A DNA stretch of 64,000 nucleotides. Source: Rhodoflexus caldus (GTDB lineage: Bacteria > Bacteroidota > Bacteroidia > Cytophagales > Thermoflexibacteraceae). The stretch is from positions 54,696-118,695 of the forward strand of contig NZ_JAJPRF010000011.1 of the NCBI RefSeq assembly GCF_021206925.1, in the 5' to 3' direction. The position numbers and the translations under genes are program-made. This document shows positions 25,694 through 34,619 of this stretch, one piece after another. Below the pieces are notes generated by a model. It ran no database searches, was not told the origin of the DNA, and saw only the letters and a program-made list of their open reading frames with translations. Every line of letters begins with the position of its first letter. Within the stretch, counting starts at the first letter, position 1.

Positions 25694-28600
25694 CTACCAA
25701 ACAGCATTTTCAACAGCGGCAAACAGGCTGTCGGCTTGCTGTTGCAGTACTATGGTGGTGGCAATGGCGGTTGCTATTTTGCAGTAGGTAGCAGGGTCAT
25801 CCATCTGTCTGCCTTTGCGGTCTTTCAGGTATTTTTCCAACACCTGATAACCGCCGATATGATAGCGCCACATTTCGGGTGTTACTCCGTGAAAACGCTG
25901 TTGGTCATTAATCCATATGCAGGCTGAGGCCTCGTCGTAGCGTGGTTTTTCAATCACGTCATCTCCTTTGCCAAGATATTTGACAATTGGGCGGTTGAGT
26001 TCGGTGCTTTGGAGCATGTGTAGTTGCGCTAACTGATTGCCAAGCGCTGCCATTTGTAAAAACAAAGTTTGGTCTTTGGCAAAGGGTATGCGTGGGAAGT
26101 CAATTTTGAGAAACTCACCGTATTTGGTGCGGTAATGGTTACTGTACAGTACGCCATAACAATAGTAGAAAATCTGCTCGGGAGTAGGGCGCTGCCCATA
26201 GGTACTTGCGAGCCGCTCAAAAACCTGCGTTGCAATGTTAGGCTTCCGGCTTATGTACTCCTCCTCAGGCTCAAAAAGTATCATTAACGGCATCCCTGTT
26301 TTTTTCTTTTCCTGACGGGATGGGTAGAGGTAGAGGGGAGCTATTTCCAAAGCTCCTTTCGCACTAAAAAAAGCGCGATTATCAACGATGTTATTCACCA
26401 CAAGCGCATGAGTATATAGACCTTCACCTGAAAATTGCCTCATGTAACACAATCCGATATTCTCTTTCAACATATGCTGCATTACCTCTCTGCGCGGCCA
26501 GTCAATTAAATCATCGGAGTAGGCAATAAATCTTTTGTCAAACGGCCGATAGGTGAATTGCTTTATTATCTGATGGACATCGCCTTGCGACATTAACTTT
26601 TTTCTTGCATCTGCCAGTTTCCAGTCGCGGTTGTCTTTCAGTGCAAAAGTTTGGGCAACCAGCTCATCGGGTATGTTTCTGTTGGTGAACAGGCGGAGTC
26701 TTTCCTCTAAATCTGCCGCTTTAAATGTAACCACAAAATCATCGCGATGTGTTTTGATGCCTGTTGAATTGACAGGAAAAATATCAGGGATACTCAACCA
26801 GTCATTGTAGTGCTCAATGCCTTGTGTGGCCTGTTTCACAAAGAAATAGTGTGGGCTTACGGGCTGCAAACTGTCATAATCCGACAGGTTAAATGCAGCA
26901 TTATCCAACCATTCATACTTTGATTTTCTGCGTCCGAATATATCGCGGTGGAATACTTTGCAGCCCTTTGCATGGGGTTGTTTAACGAAAATAGCAATGG
27001 CTGTACCTTTGGTTATGTCAAATATGTTTTCGTCTTTGCTGCCGTCGGGTGATTTTTCTTTCTTCTGGCTGTCGCCGTGCAAATCAATGATGTAAATTTC
27101 ATTGAAAGTCTGCATCAGGCTTTGCCTCATACCCGGAAACGTAACATTGCTCAGGTAGCCGTGGTTGGTAATCATCGCAACCACACCTCTGCCGGCCTTT
27201 TGGATTTTCCACTGGGCAAATCGCAGAAACTTTACGTAGTCGTCCTGCAACAGTTTGGGGTTTTTCTCTTGCAGTTTTTGTCCGTCTACTTTGTAATAAC
27301 TCTGCGCCCCGTCTAAATCGTGTTTAAGCAGTTTTTCTGTCCATTCGCTGTAATTGGCCGAATTGGCACTGTAAGGCGGATTACCCATAATTACCAGAAC
27401 AGGCTCACTTTTTTTGATTCTGCCGGCCTGATGGCTTTCTTCGCTGAGGCTTTCCAGTCCGGGGATTTGGGTTTGTTGCAGGTCTTCCATGTCGAGCGTA
27501 TTGGTGAGGTATAGTTTGAATCGCTCGTCATTGCGCATCGTATAGCCCAGTTCTTCCAGCAAAAAACTGATTTTGATATGCCCGATGGCATAGGGAGCCA
27601 TCATCAGTTCAAAGGCATAAAAATTTTTGAGGATGTGCTCGCTGATAAACTTTTTTGTGCCGCCGTTGCCGTATTTGTCCTCAAATTCGCTGACTGCCAA
27701 TTTAATGGCTTCGGCAGGGAAAGTGAGTGTACCGCCTGCGGGGTCAAGCAGGGTAACTTCGCGTGCTGCCAGCCCGTCGGCAAGCCCGAAATGAGTGTGG
27801 AGAATGCTGTGTACGCTGCGCACAATGTAGCGCACCACCGGTTCGGGCGTATAGTAAACACCGCGTTTTTCGCGGGTAGAAGGGTCGTATTCCGTCAGAA
27901 AAGTTTCGTAAAAATGCACAATCGGGTCATCGCCTTTACCTGCTTTGTAGTATTGGTGCAAAATGTTTTTGACATCCGCTGCGTTGAGTACCTCGGCAAT
28001 GTCATCCACCATTACTTCCATATTGGGCGGCAGGTCGCTCTGCGACACAAAACGAAAAATATTGCGCAAAATTCCTATTGTTTTAGGAATCAGGTCATAA
28101 GCCAATTTTCGGTTAAACCCGTTGGTGCTGCGTGTCCGTGCGGCAAACAGCCCGTAGGTGATGGTTTGTGAAAACAGGTCGGCAAAATCAGTTTCTTTCA
28201 GGTTGGCCACCAGAAATCGTTTGAACGTATCGTAAAAACCGTAGAGTTCGCCTCTGCCGCTTTGCCGCTGGGTCATTTCGAGGCTGATGACTTCATCGCG
28301 CAGGAAGCGGGTACGCTTGGCTAATTCGCGGGCAAGTTCTTCGGAAGTACGTACACGGGGCAGCACAAAGCTGAAGAACTTGTCCAGCAGTGCGAGCAGT
28401 TGCGCTTCGTTTTCCACAGGCGGTGCAATTTTCTGTCGTGCCAATCCGCTGCGGGCAATAAAGGTTTTGTTAATTAATTCACCGTTGCGATAGAGGCGAA
28501 ACTCATAAAAATCGGTCAGGATGAGGTTAGGAAAAGTGCTGCGATAGCGCCTGAGTTGTGCACTGTTTTCAACTGCATCTAAGTTTTCGCCGGGTTTTTT

Positions 28601-28822
28601 GGCTTCTATGTAGCCCACAATATTTTCCTTGCCGTCCCAGATGCGGAAGTCGGGGTTGCCGGCTTCGGTTTGTTTGGGTAGCGTAGTAATATGTATATTT
28701 TTCCTGTTGATACTTTCTGCAAATGCCTGCAAGAGCGATTCCAAAGTGGTGTAATAGCTTTCTTCGCGCGCATCGCCGCGTTCTGTCTTGTCAAAAATTG
28801 CTTGCAGATAGGTTTGAATCAT
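25694..28822 (-). CDS. Type IIG-like restriction enzyme-adenine methyltransferase fusion
   Basis: The 1042-residue protein joins a nuclease and an N6-adenine methyltransferase. At the N-terminus Pro57-Asp58 (GNPDFRIW) and Glu73-x-Lys75 (YIEAKKPG) form a PD-(D/E)xK catalytic site. A helical linker follows. The methyltransferase has an AdoMet motif I near residue 357 (LLDPAGGTLTFPAEAI, with GGTLTF in place of the usual xGTGxF) and the catalytic NPPY near 480. The C-terminal 500 residues fit a target-recognition region. There is no helicase domain, which separates it from long Type ISP enzymes. The ATG at 28822 is chosen. The frame stays open to 28951 through a C8/G8 tract. No separate methylase or specificity gene is adjacent. 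Confidence 0.85.
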   Translation of the reverse strand: MIQTYLQAIFDKTERGDAREESYYTTLESLLQAFAESINRKNIHITTLPKQTEAGNPDFRIWDGKENIVGYIEAKKPGENLDAVENSAQLRRYRSTFPNLILTDFYEFRLYRNGELINKTFIARSGLARQKIAPPVENEAQLLALLDKFFSFVLPRVRTSEELARELAKRTRFLRDEVISLEMTQRQSGRGELYGFYDTFKRFLVANLKETDFADLFSQTITYGLFAARTRSTNGFNRKLAYDLIPKTIGILRNIFRFVSQSDLPPNMEVMVDDIAEVLNAADVKNILHQYYKAGKGDDPIVHFYETFLTEYDPSTREKRGVYYTPEPVVRYIVRSVHSILHTHFGLADGLAAREVTLLDPAGGTLTFPAEAIKLAVSEFEDKYGNGGTKKFISEHILKNFYAFELMMAPYAIGHIKISFLLEELGYTMRNDERFKLYLTNTLDMEDLQQTQIPGLESLSEESHQAGRIKKSEPVLVIMGNPPYSANSANYSEWTEKLLKHDLDGAQSYYKVDGQKLQEKNPKLLQDDYVKFLRFAQWKIQKAGRGVVAMITNHGYLSNVTFPGMRQSLMQTFNEIYIIDLHGDSQKKEKSPDGSKDENIFDITKGTAIAIFVKQPHAKGCKVFHRDIFGRRKSKYEWLDNAAFNLSDYDSLQPVSPHYFFVKQATQGIEHYNDWLSIPDIFPVNSTGIKTHRDDFVVTFKAADLEERLRLFTNRNIPDELVAQTFALKDNRDWKLADARKKLMSQGDVHQIIKQFTYRPFDKRFIAYSDDLIDWPRREVMQHMLKENIGLCYMRQFSGEGLYTHALVVNNIVDNRAFFSAKGALEIAPLYLYPSRQEKKKTGMPLMILFEPEEEYISRKPNIATQVFERLASTYGQRPTPEQIFYYCYGVLYSNHYRTKYGEFLKIDFPRIPFAKDQTLFLQMAALGNQLAQLHMLQSTELNRPIVKYLGKGDDVIEKPRYDEASACIWINDQQRFHGVTPEMWRYHIGGYQVLEKYLKDRKGRQMDDPATYCKIATAIATTIVLQQQADSLFAAVENAVW

Positions 28823-28902
28823 TGCCGACAGGTATTTGTTATATAAGGTGTATCTTATTGACTTGCACAAAATAAAGGTTCTTTGCCGATATTCTGATTG
28901 GC

Positions 28903-28910
28903 GGGGGGGG
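28903..28910. repeat. G8 homopolymer tract upstream of the restriction enzyme gene
   Basis: Eight G residues on the plus strand (C8 on the minus strand) lie 81 bp upstream of the chosen start of the Type IIG-like gene. They fall within its upstream open frame and between two divergent promoters. Tracts of this kind can vary in length by slippage. Confidence 0.7.
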
Positions 28911-28989
28911 TAGTGTACCTGCACTGTCTGAGGTTTGTGCCGTAAAAACAATTTTTTCTCTGAAACGCATAAACAAATTTAAATATGTA

Positions 28990-28997
28990 TATATTTG
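28990..28997 (+). promoter_or_regulatory. -7 element (TATATTTG) for the diheme cytochrome operon
   Basis: TATATTTG matches TAnnTTTG and lies 31 bp before the ATG at 29029, within a very A+T-rich stretch. No clear -33 TTTG was found. Confidence 0.5.
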
Positions 28998-29028
28998 CAT
29001 CTGAAAATGACCGCTCTTACAGAATCGT

Positions 29029-30087
29029 ATGGAAAATCAAGACTGGCTGCAACGCTGGAGTACGGCAACTTATCAACTCACAGCGCTGATTATCATTGTA
29101 TTAGTATTTTTCTTGGTTCAGATTTGGTTCTTATTGAATCCGCCTGCACCCAAGCAAGATTTAACCAATCATCCTTTCTTACAACAGGCTGCCGAGAATC
29201 CGGTGCCTGCGGTAGCAGTGGCGGCACTGTGGAAAGCACCAGACATCGGTAGTTTGCCTGCCAACGAATCGGGGGACAGCATTCGCTACGGCCGCGAACT
29301 GATTGCCAACACTGCGGCTTATTTCGGCCCTAACGGTTCGCTGGGGCATACTACCAACGGCATGAACTGCCAAAACTGCCACTTAGACGCTGGTACACGC
29401 CCTTGGGGCAATAACTACGGTGCCGTTTGGAGTACTTATCCTAAGTTTCGTGCGCGTTCCGGCAGCATGGAAAGTGTGGAAAAAAGGGTGAATGACTGCT
29501 TTGAACGAAGCCTGAACGGTAAACCCCTGCCCGAAGACGGCAAAGAAATGAAAGCCATTGTTGCTTACATGCGCTGGTTGGGGCAAGACGTGCCCAAAGG
29601 CAAAGCCCCCGAAGGCAGCGGCATTATAGAACTGCCCTACATGGACCGTGCGGCAGACCCCGTAGCCGGTAAGGAGCTCTACGAACAGAAATGTGTTGTT
29701 TGTCATCAAAAAGACGGTCAGGGCGTGCTGGCTCCTGATGGCAAAACCTACACCTATCCGCCGTTGTGGGGCGAGCACAGCTACAATGTCAGTGCAGGTT
29801 TGTATCGCCTTTCCCGACTGGCCGGCTACTTGAAAGCCAATATGCCGCTTGGTGCAACTTGGGAGAAGCCGCAATTGAGCGATGAAGAAGCATGGGATAT
29901 TGCCGCTTATGTCAATTCTATGCCGCGCCCCGAAAAGCGTTTTGCCGGCGACTGGCCTGACATCAGCAAAAAGCCGATAGACCATCCGTTTGGCCCTTTT
30001 GCCGACTCTTTCGGCGAAAAACAGCATAAGTTCGGTCCTTTCCGCCCTATCAAAAACTGGTACAAGCAGCAAAATGAGAAAAAATAG
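29029..30087 (+). CDS. Membrane-anchored diheme cytochrome c, thiosulfate dehydrogenase (TsdA)-like
   Basis: The 352-residue protein has one N-terminal membrane anchor (about residues 17-37) and two cytochrome c domains. Heme sites are CQNCH (114-118) and CVVCH (222-226). After the first site the sequence RVNDCFERSLNGKPLP places Cys147 where TsdA enzymes carry the unusual cysteine ligand of the active-site heme. NMPLGATW (Met292) supplies the Met ligand for heme 2. TsdA joins two thiosulfates to tetrathionate, or does the reverse, in the periplasm. The gene heads a three-gene set with two outer-membrane barrel proteins and overlaps the next gene by 14 bp. TsdA-like is well supported, while the reaction direction and true substrate are not known. 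Confidence 0.8.
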   Translation: MENQDWLQRWSTATYQLTALIIIVLVFFLVQIWFLLNPPAPKQDLTNHPFLQQAAENPVPAVAVAALWKAPDIGSLPANESGDSIRYGRELIANTAAYFGPNGSLGHTTNGMNCQNCHLDAGTRPWGNNYGAVWSTYPKFRARSGSMESVEKRVNDCFERSLNGKPLPEDGKEMKAIVAYMRWLGQDVPKGKAPEGSGIIELPYMDRAADPVAGKELYEQKCVVCHQKDGQGVLAPDGKTYTYPPLWGEHSYNVSAGLYRLSRLAGYLKANMPLGATWEKPQLSDEEAWDIAAYVNSMPRPEKRFAGDWPDISKKPIDHPFGPFADSFGEKQHKFGPFRPIKNWYKQQNEKK

Positions 30088-31543
30088 CATTGGTGTTTGG
30101 GGGGCAGTGGCGGCAACATTATTTTTTGCTGCCCCCGTTTTTGCACAACATCATCAGGAGCAGCACTCGTCGCAACACCAACATCAGGCAGACAGCCTGC
30201 ACAGCGCAACCGAGGAGGAGGAAGAACCGATTCTGCATTTTCCTCCGCCAAGAAACGAGTTTCGCTTAGAGGTGCGAAATTTCACTTCCGCAACCATTAA
30301 CCACGGTTTGCTGGCCGATTATGCCGCCAACGGGATTTCTATTGCGCTAGACTATCACTCCCCTTCGTGGCACGGCTTTTCCTTTGCCTTTGGCGGAGCA
30401 TTGATTGAGAATCCCTTCCATACCAAACACATTTGGGAAAAGGATTCCATAGCCAACCAGCACAGCCGCTACGAAAGCGAGCTGTTTGATTTGGGCGAGC
30501 CTCACAAACATTCTGACCTGACACTGATGGAGGAGATGTTTCTCCGCTACACAGGTAAAAAATTCACTGCATCGGTTGGCAACCTGTTGTTGAAAACGCC
30601 ATTTATTAATCCGCAGGACGGCAGGTTGCGGCCTACGATGGTGCGTGGTTTTTGGACAGAGATGCAGTTAGCCAAAAAACTATTTGCAGAAGGCGGCTGG
30701 CTGACACATGTAGCGCCGCGTTCAACCACCGAATGGTACAAAATGGGCGAATCGCTGGGGGTATATTGGGCGGGGCTTGCACCTAACGGTCAATTGTCTA
30801 ACTATCGCCATCACGTTAAAACCAAAGGCGTAGGCATTGCAGCCCTCATTTGGAAAGGGCATGAAGGTAAGTTTCAGTTATGGAATACCTATTTTGAAAA
30901 CGTAACCAACACATTGCTAATGCAAGCCGATGTTCCGCTGGCGCATAGCATACATGGCGAGGCCAGTTGGGAGTTGGGCGTGCAGTTCATGCGGCAAGAC
31001 GTGATTGGGCAAGGCGGCAACCCGCAACCTGAATTTGCTTATGCCGAGCAGGGCAAACACAGTCAGGTGGTATCGGCACAACTGCTCCACCGCTTCGGGA
31101 AAAACCGATGGAAAGCGGCTTACACCAATATCAGCGGCACCACGCGTTTCCTGATGCCGCGCGAATGGGGCAGAGAACCATTTTATACCTTCATGGAGCG
31201 CGAGCGCAACGAGGGACTCCGTACCGTCAATGCGTTCATGACCGAACTGCAAACCGACTGGTTGCCCAAATGCTTACAAAGCAGCCTTGGTGTAGGTTAT
31301 TACAACCTGCCTTCGCCGCACAATGCCGCCTATAACAAATACCAAATGCCTTCTTTTGCACAAATTAATGCTGAGTTGAATTATCGTGCGTCATTTCTGA
31401 AAGGTTTGAGTTTACAGGCATTGTACGTTTATAAACACGCAATGGAAGTGGAGGATATTCCAATGGAATTTCTGCACAACCGCGCCAACATGCACCTTAT
31501 CAACTTTGTGGTGCGCTACGAATTCCATCAGTATGCTAATTAA
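30074..31543 (+). CDS. Outer-membrane beta-barrel protein 1 (OprD-like) with His-rich N-terminus
   Basis: The 489-residue protein has a signal peptide (MRKNSIGVWGAVAATLFFAA, cut after VFA). A His/Gln-rich stretch of about 20 residues and an acidic run (EEEEE) follow, then a barrel of alternating strands ending VVRYEFHQYAN. Characteristic segments NLLLKTPFINPQDGRLRP, PREWGREPFYTF and LPSPHNAAYNKYQMP are shared with the next gene. They fit OprD-type porins as I recall them. The ATG lies 14 bp inside the end of the diheme cytochrome gene, implying translational coupling. The frame is open to 29990 but the signal peptide fixes the start. The His-rich tail could bind metal, which is inference. Confidence 0.75.
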   Translation: MRKNSIGVWGAVAATLFFAAPVFAQHHQEQHSSQHQHQADSLHSATEEEEEPILHFPPPRNEFRLEVRNFTSATINHGLLADYAANGISIALDYHSPSWHGFSFAFGGALIENPFHTKHIWEKDSIANQHSRYESELFDLGEPHKHSDLTLMEEMFLRYTGKKFTASVGNLLLKTPFINPQDGRLRPTMVRGFWTEMQLAKKLFAEGGWLTHVAPRSTTEWYKMGESLGVYWAGLAPNGQLSNYRHHVKTKGVGIAALIWKGHEGKFQLWNTYFENVTNTLLMQADVPLAHSIHGEASWELGVQFMRQDVIGQGGNPQPEFAYAEQGKHSQVVSAQLLHRFGKNRWKAAYTNISGTTRFLMPREWGREPFYTFMERERNEGLRTVNAFMTELQTDWLPKCLQSSLGVGYYNLPSPHNAAYNKYQMPSFAQINAELNYRASFLKGLSLQALYVYKHAMEVEDIPMEFLHNRANMHLINFVVRYEFHQYAN

Positions 31544-31546
31544 GTC

Positions 31547-32899
31547 ATGAAACAATTTTTTACACTTGCAACTACTTTTTTAATTGTGCTGTCTGTACAG
31601 GCAACGCCTCCTGATACGCTGCAACACCTGTTGCGCAAAGGGAAATTTGAAGTGCAAGCGCGAACCTTCTTCATGGCAACCATCAATGAGGGCAGTCTGA
31701 AAGATTTTTATGCGCTGGGTGCGGGCATTGGCGGTAGCTATGAAAGTCCGCGCTGGAAGGGCTTACAGGTAGCAGTTTCGGGGTTTGTATGGGATAATCT
31801 GGCATCATCTAACTTAGCGCCACAAGCCAATGTAATTAATCGCTACGAGGTGGGGCTGTTTGATATCACCCGACCCGAGTACACAGGCACGCTTGCCCGT
31901 TTTGAGCACTTGCGGCTGATGTATCACTACAAAAAGTCATCCCTTACGCTGGGGCGCATGTTGTTGAAAACACCTTTTGTCAATCCGCAGGATGGCCGAA
32001 TGCGCCCCAACATGCAAGAGGGCATATGGTTAGACCTGAAAGGCAAAAGCAAGTTGAAAGGGCAGGGAGGCGTAATTTGGGCGATGTCGCCGCGCTCTAC
32101 CGAAAAATGGTACAGCATTGCCGAAACCTTTGGCATTTATCCGCAGGCGCGAGCCGTAACAGACCGCCCGGCGCAGTATGCGGGCAATATGCCCCGTCAG
32201 CCTTTGGCAATCGGGCAGTTGGCCTATGCCCTTTCACCAAAGTCGGAAGTGCAGTTTTGGGCGTATTACATGCCCCAAACCTTCTACACGCAATTGCTGC
32301 AATGGGAAGGCAGCCGTAAAAACGCCACAGGCAAAAACGAATGGCTGTGGGGCGTGCAATGGGCTTGGCAGCAGGGATTGGATACCCGTGAAAATATCAC
32401 GCCCGAACAGCGCTATATGCCCCAAAATCATCGCGCCTGGGTAGCCAGCGGACGCATTGGCCGCCGCATCGGCAAGCAGACTTTTACGCTGAACTACACC
32501 CACATCGGCGAAGGCGGGCAGTGGCTGTTCCCCCGCGAGTGGGGGCGCGACCCATTCTACACCTTTATCCCCCGCGAGCGCAACGAAGGTTTTGCCAATA
32601 CCCACGCCATTACGTTCAACTACCAAACCGCATTGACGCAAAAGCTGCAAATGCAACTTTCCCTTGGCAACTATTCTGTTCCTTCGCCTACTAATGCTGC
32701 TCAGAATAAGTATGCAATGCCTGATTATCAGCAGTTTAACATCAATTTGCAATACCGTCCGCAAGGATTTTGGAAAGGGCTGGAAATGGAATTGCTCTAC
32801 ATGATTAAAAACAACGCAGGCGACCTGACCAATGAGGCATTTATCATTAACAAAGTCAATATGAACCACATCAACTGGGTGGTGAATTACAGGTTTTGA
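31547..32899 (+). CDS. Outer-membrane beta-barrel protein 2 (OprD-like), paralogue of the preceding gene
   Basis: The 450-residue protein has a signal peptide (MKQFFTLATTFLIVLSVQA) and the same barrel pattern as its neighbour. Matching segments are RMLLKTPFVNPQDGRMRP, PREWGRDPFYTF, PRERNEGF and VPSPTNAAQNKYAMP. It ends with the aromatic strand HINWVVNYRF typical of barrel proteins. It lacks the His-rich N-terminal stretch. Only 3 bp separate it from the previous stop, so the pair arose by tandem duplication and is cotranscribed with the diheme cytochrome. Probable role: passage or binding of the substrate used by the cytochrome. Confidence 0.75.
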   Translation: MKQFFTLATTFLIVLSVQATPPDTLQHLLRKGKFEVQARTFFMATINEGSLKDFYALGAGIGGSYESPRWKGLQVAVSGFVWDNLASSNLAPQANVINRYEVGLFDITRPEYTGTLARFEHLRLMYHYKKSSLTLGRMLLKTPFVNPQDGRMRPNMQEGIWLDLKGKSKLKGQGGVIWAMSPRSTEKWYSIAETFGIYPQARAVTDRPAQYAGNMPRQPLAIGQLAYALSPKSEVQFWAYYMPQTFYTQLLQWEGSRKNATGKNEWLWGVQWAWQQGLDTRENITPEQRYMPQNHRAWVASGRIGRRIGKQTFTLNYTHIGEGGQWLFPREWGRDPFYTFIPRERNEGFANTHAITFNYQTALTQKLQMQLSLGNYSVPSPTNAAQNKYAMPDYQQFNINLQYRPQGFWKGLEMELLYMIKNNAGDLTNEAFIINKVNMNHINWVVNYRF

Positions 32900-32929
32900 A
32901 AATTGCCCGAGTGGTGCAGAAGCGGGTAA

Positions 32930-32983
32930 CCTGTCGGCTGTATCCACCGATGCTTATTGGGGCAGGTACTGTTTGCCGACAGG
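32930..32983. repeat. Inverted repeat after the barrel-protein operon
   Basis: CCTGTCGGC (32930-32938) and GCCGACAGG (32975-32983) are perfect inverted copies 36 bases apart. The long loop makes a terminator uncertain. It could also be a protein-binding site for the thioesterase gene at 33036. Confidence 0.4.
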
Positions 32984-33035
32984 CTCATCCACTTGCATAA
33001 AATGCCTTAACTTGCGGCAAATTTCACTGACAACC

Positions 33036-33557
33036 ATGAACAAAAAGAAATTTGCCCGCGAGTCGGAAGTGATTATGACCGAAATGGTACTTCCCAACGA
33101 TACCAACACGCTCCATAACCTCATGGGCGGGCGCATGATGCACTTTATTGATATCGCTTCGGCAATTGCCGCACAGAAACACTCCAACCGCACCGTGGTA
33201 ACGGCTTCTATGGACAGCGTTTCCTTTGAGAAGCCGATTAAATTGGGCAATGTAGTTACCATTCGGGCAAAAGTTACCCGCGCTTTCAACTCTTCAATGG
33301 AAGTTTATGCCGAGGTAAGCGCAGAAGATATTCCTTCGGGAACTAAACAGATTACCAACAAAGCATTTTGTACATTCGTAGCCGTTGACCAGTCGGGCAA
33401 CCCGATTCAGGTGCCGGAATTAGTTCCTGAAACTGCCGAAGAGCAACGCCTCTATCAAGGGGCACTGCGCCGCCGTCAGTTGCGCCTCATTCTGGCAGGC
33501 CGCATGAAACCCGACGATGCTACCGAATTGAAATCGCTTTTTGTGGATAATGATTAG
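33036..33557 (+). CDS. Acyl-CoA thioesterase, hotdog fold (YciA/BFIT-like)
   Basis: The 173-residue protein is a single hotdog domain: MTEMVLPNDTNTLHNLMGGR (the Asn/Asp and MGG of the family), HFIDIASAIAAQKHSNRTVV, DSVSFEKPIKLGNVVTIRAKV and the strand KAFCTFVAVD. Such enzymes hydrolyse acyl-CoA in the cytoplasm. A short C-terminal helical extension of about 40 residues follows the domain. The ATG at 33036 gives the family start. The frame opens to 32973 within the preceding inverted repeat. It is a single gene with no obvious partner. Confidence 0.9.
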   Translation: MNKKKFARESEVIMTEMVLPNDTNTLHNLMGGRMMHFIDIASAIAAQKHSNRTVVTASMDSVSFEKPIKLGNVVTIRAKVTRAFNSSMEVYAEVSAEDIPSGTKQITNKAFCTFVAVDQSGNPIQVPELVPETAEEQRLYQGALRRRQLRLILAGRMKPDDATELKSLFVDND

Positions 33558-33626
33558 TTGGTAATCTGCTTTTAGGGATATGCAAGCCCCTGCCGGCGTT
33601 TTGATTAAACACTTAATTTTTTCGCT

Positions 33627-34619
33627 ATGCAATACGTTCGCTTTGGCAATACGGATTTGGAAGTAAGCCGCATCGGTTTTGGTGCTTGGGCTATTGGCGG
33701 CGAGGCAGAAGTAGGCGGCATCCCGATTGGCTGGGGGCCTGCCGATGATGCCGTTTCGGTAAAAGCGCTGCACAAGTCATTAGACAGTGGCATTACCTTC
33801 TACGACACCGCCGATTTTTACGGCTTGGGACATTCCGAAGAACTCATCGGCAAAACTTTCGGCAATCGCGCCGATGTGGTGGTTGCCACCAAAGTAGGGC
33901 AGCGCCAAGGCGAAGGCAATACTATTCAGATTGATTATTCGTTGGAGTATGTACGCAAAGCCTGCGAGCAGAGCCTGCGTCGCCTGCGCCGCGACAGCAT
34001 TGACTTTTATCAGTTGCATGTTGCCAAAGTGCCCAACCTGCAAAACGGCGAACTGGAAGGCTTATTGCAGGATTTGCAAAAGGAAGGAAAAATCCGTTGG
34101 TACGGCATCTCATTGGTAACTTTTATGCCGGAACCCGAAGCCGAATTTTGCTTGGAAAACCGCTTTGGACACGGTTTTCAGGTTGTGTATAATATTTTCA
34201 ACCAACTGATTACGCCTTATTTGGCACAGATGCAGCAGGGCGGCTATGGCGTCATCGCGCGGATGCCTTTGCAATTCGGCTTGCTAACAGGCAAGTTTGA
34301 TACAAATACTGCTTTCCTTCCAAGCGACCATCGCAGTTTCCGACTGACAAAGGCTGTTTTGCAGGAAGCCGCAAAGTTGTTGCAGCCGCTGCAAAAAATG
34401 GCTCAGGACTACGGGATGAACCTTGCACAACTGGCATTCAGTTTCATTTTGTCCAATCCTGCCATCAGCACCGTTATTCCGGGGATTCGTACGCCCGAGC
34501 AGGCAGTTCGCAATGCGGAGCTTCCGCCTGCACTCAGCCCCACCGACCGCGATTGGTTGGTGCAATTCTGGCAGGAAGACTGCCGCAACCTGTTTGCCGC
34601 TATGAAACAGGCAGGCTAA
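33627..34619 (+). CDS. Aldo/keto reductase
   Basis: The 330-residue TIM-barrel NADPH oxidoreductase shows the catalytic tetrad region: Asp and Tyr in FYDTADFYGLGHSEELIG, Lys in VVATKVGQ and His in IDFYQLHVAKV. The C-terminal cofactor site is VIPGIRTPEQAVRNAE. It reduces aldehydes or ketones. The physiological substrate is not visible. It stands alone on the plus strand, and its last four bases overlap the end of the convergent hypothetical gene. Confidence 0.92.
   Translation: MQYVRFGNTDLEVSRIGFGAWAIGGEAEVGGIPIGWGPADDAVSVKALHKSLDSGITFYDTADFYGLGHSEELIGKTFGNRADVVVATKVGQRQGEGNTIQIDYSLEYVRKACEQSLRRLRRDSIDFYQLHVAKVPNLQNGELEGLLQDLQKEGKIRWYGISLVTFMPEPEAEFCLENRFGHGFQVVYNIFNQLITPYLAQMQQGGYGVIARMPLQFGLLTGKFDTNTAFLPSDHRSFRLTKAVLQEAAKLLQPLQKMAQDYGMNLAQLAFSFILSNPAISTVIPGIRTPEQAVRNAELPPALSPTDRDWLVQFWQEDCRNLFAAMKQAG

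Noticed and set aside
27578..28171. 197-codon open frame on the plus strand
   Set aside because: Antisense to the Type IIG-like gene, no recognisable domain, no promoter element.
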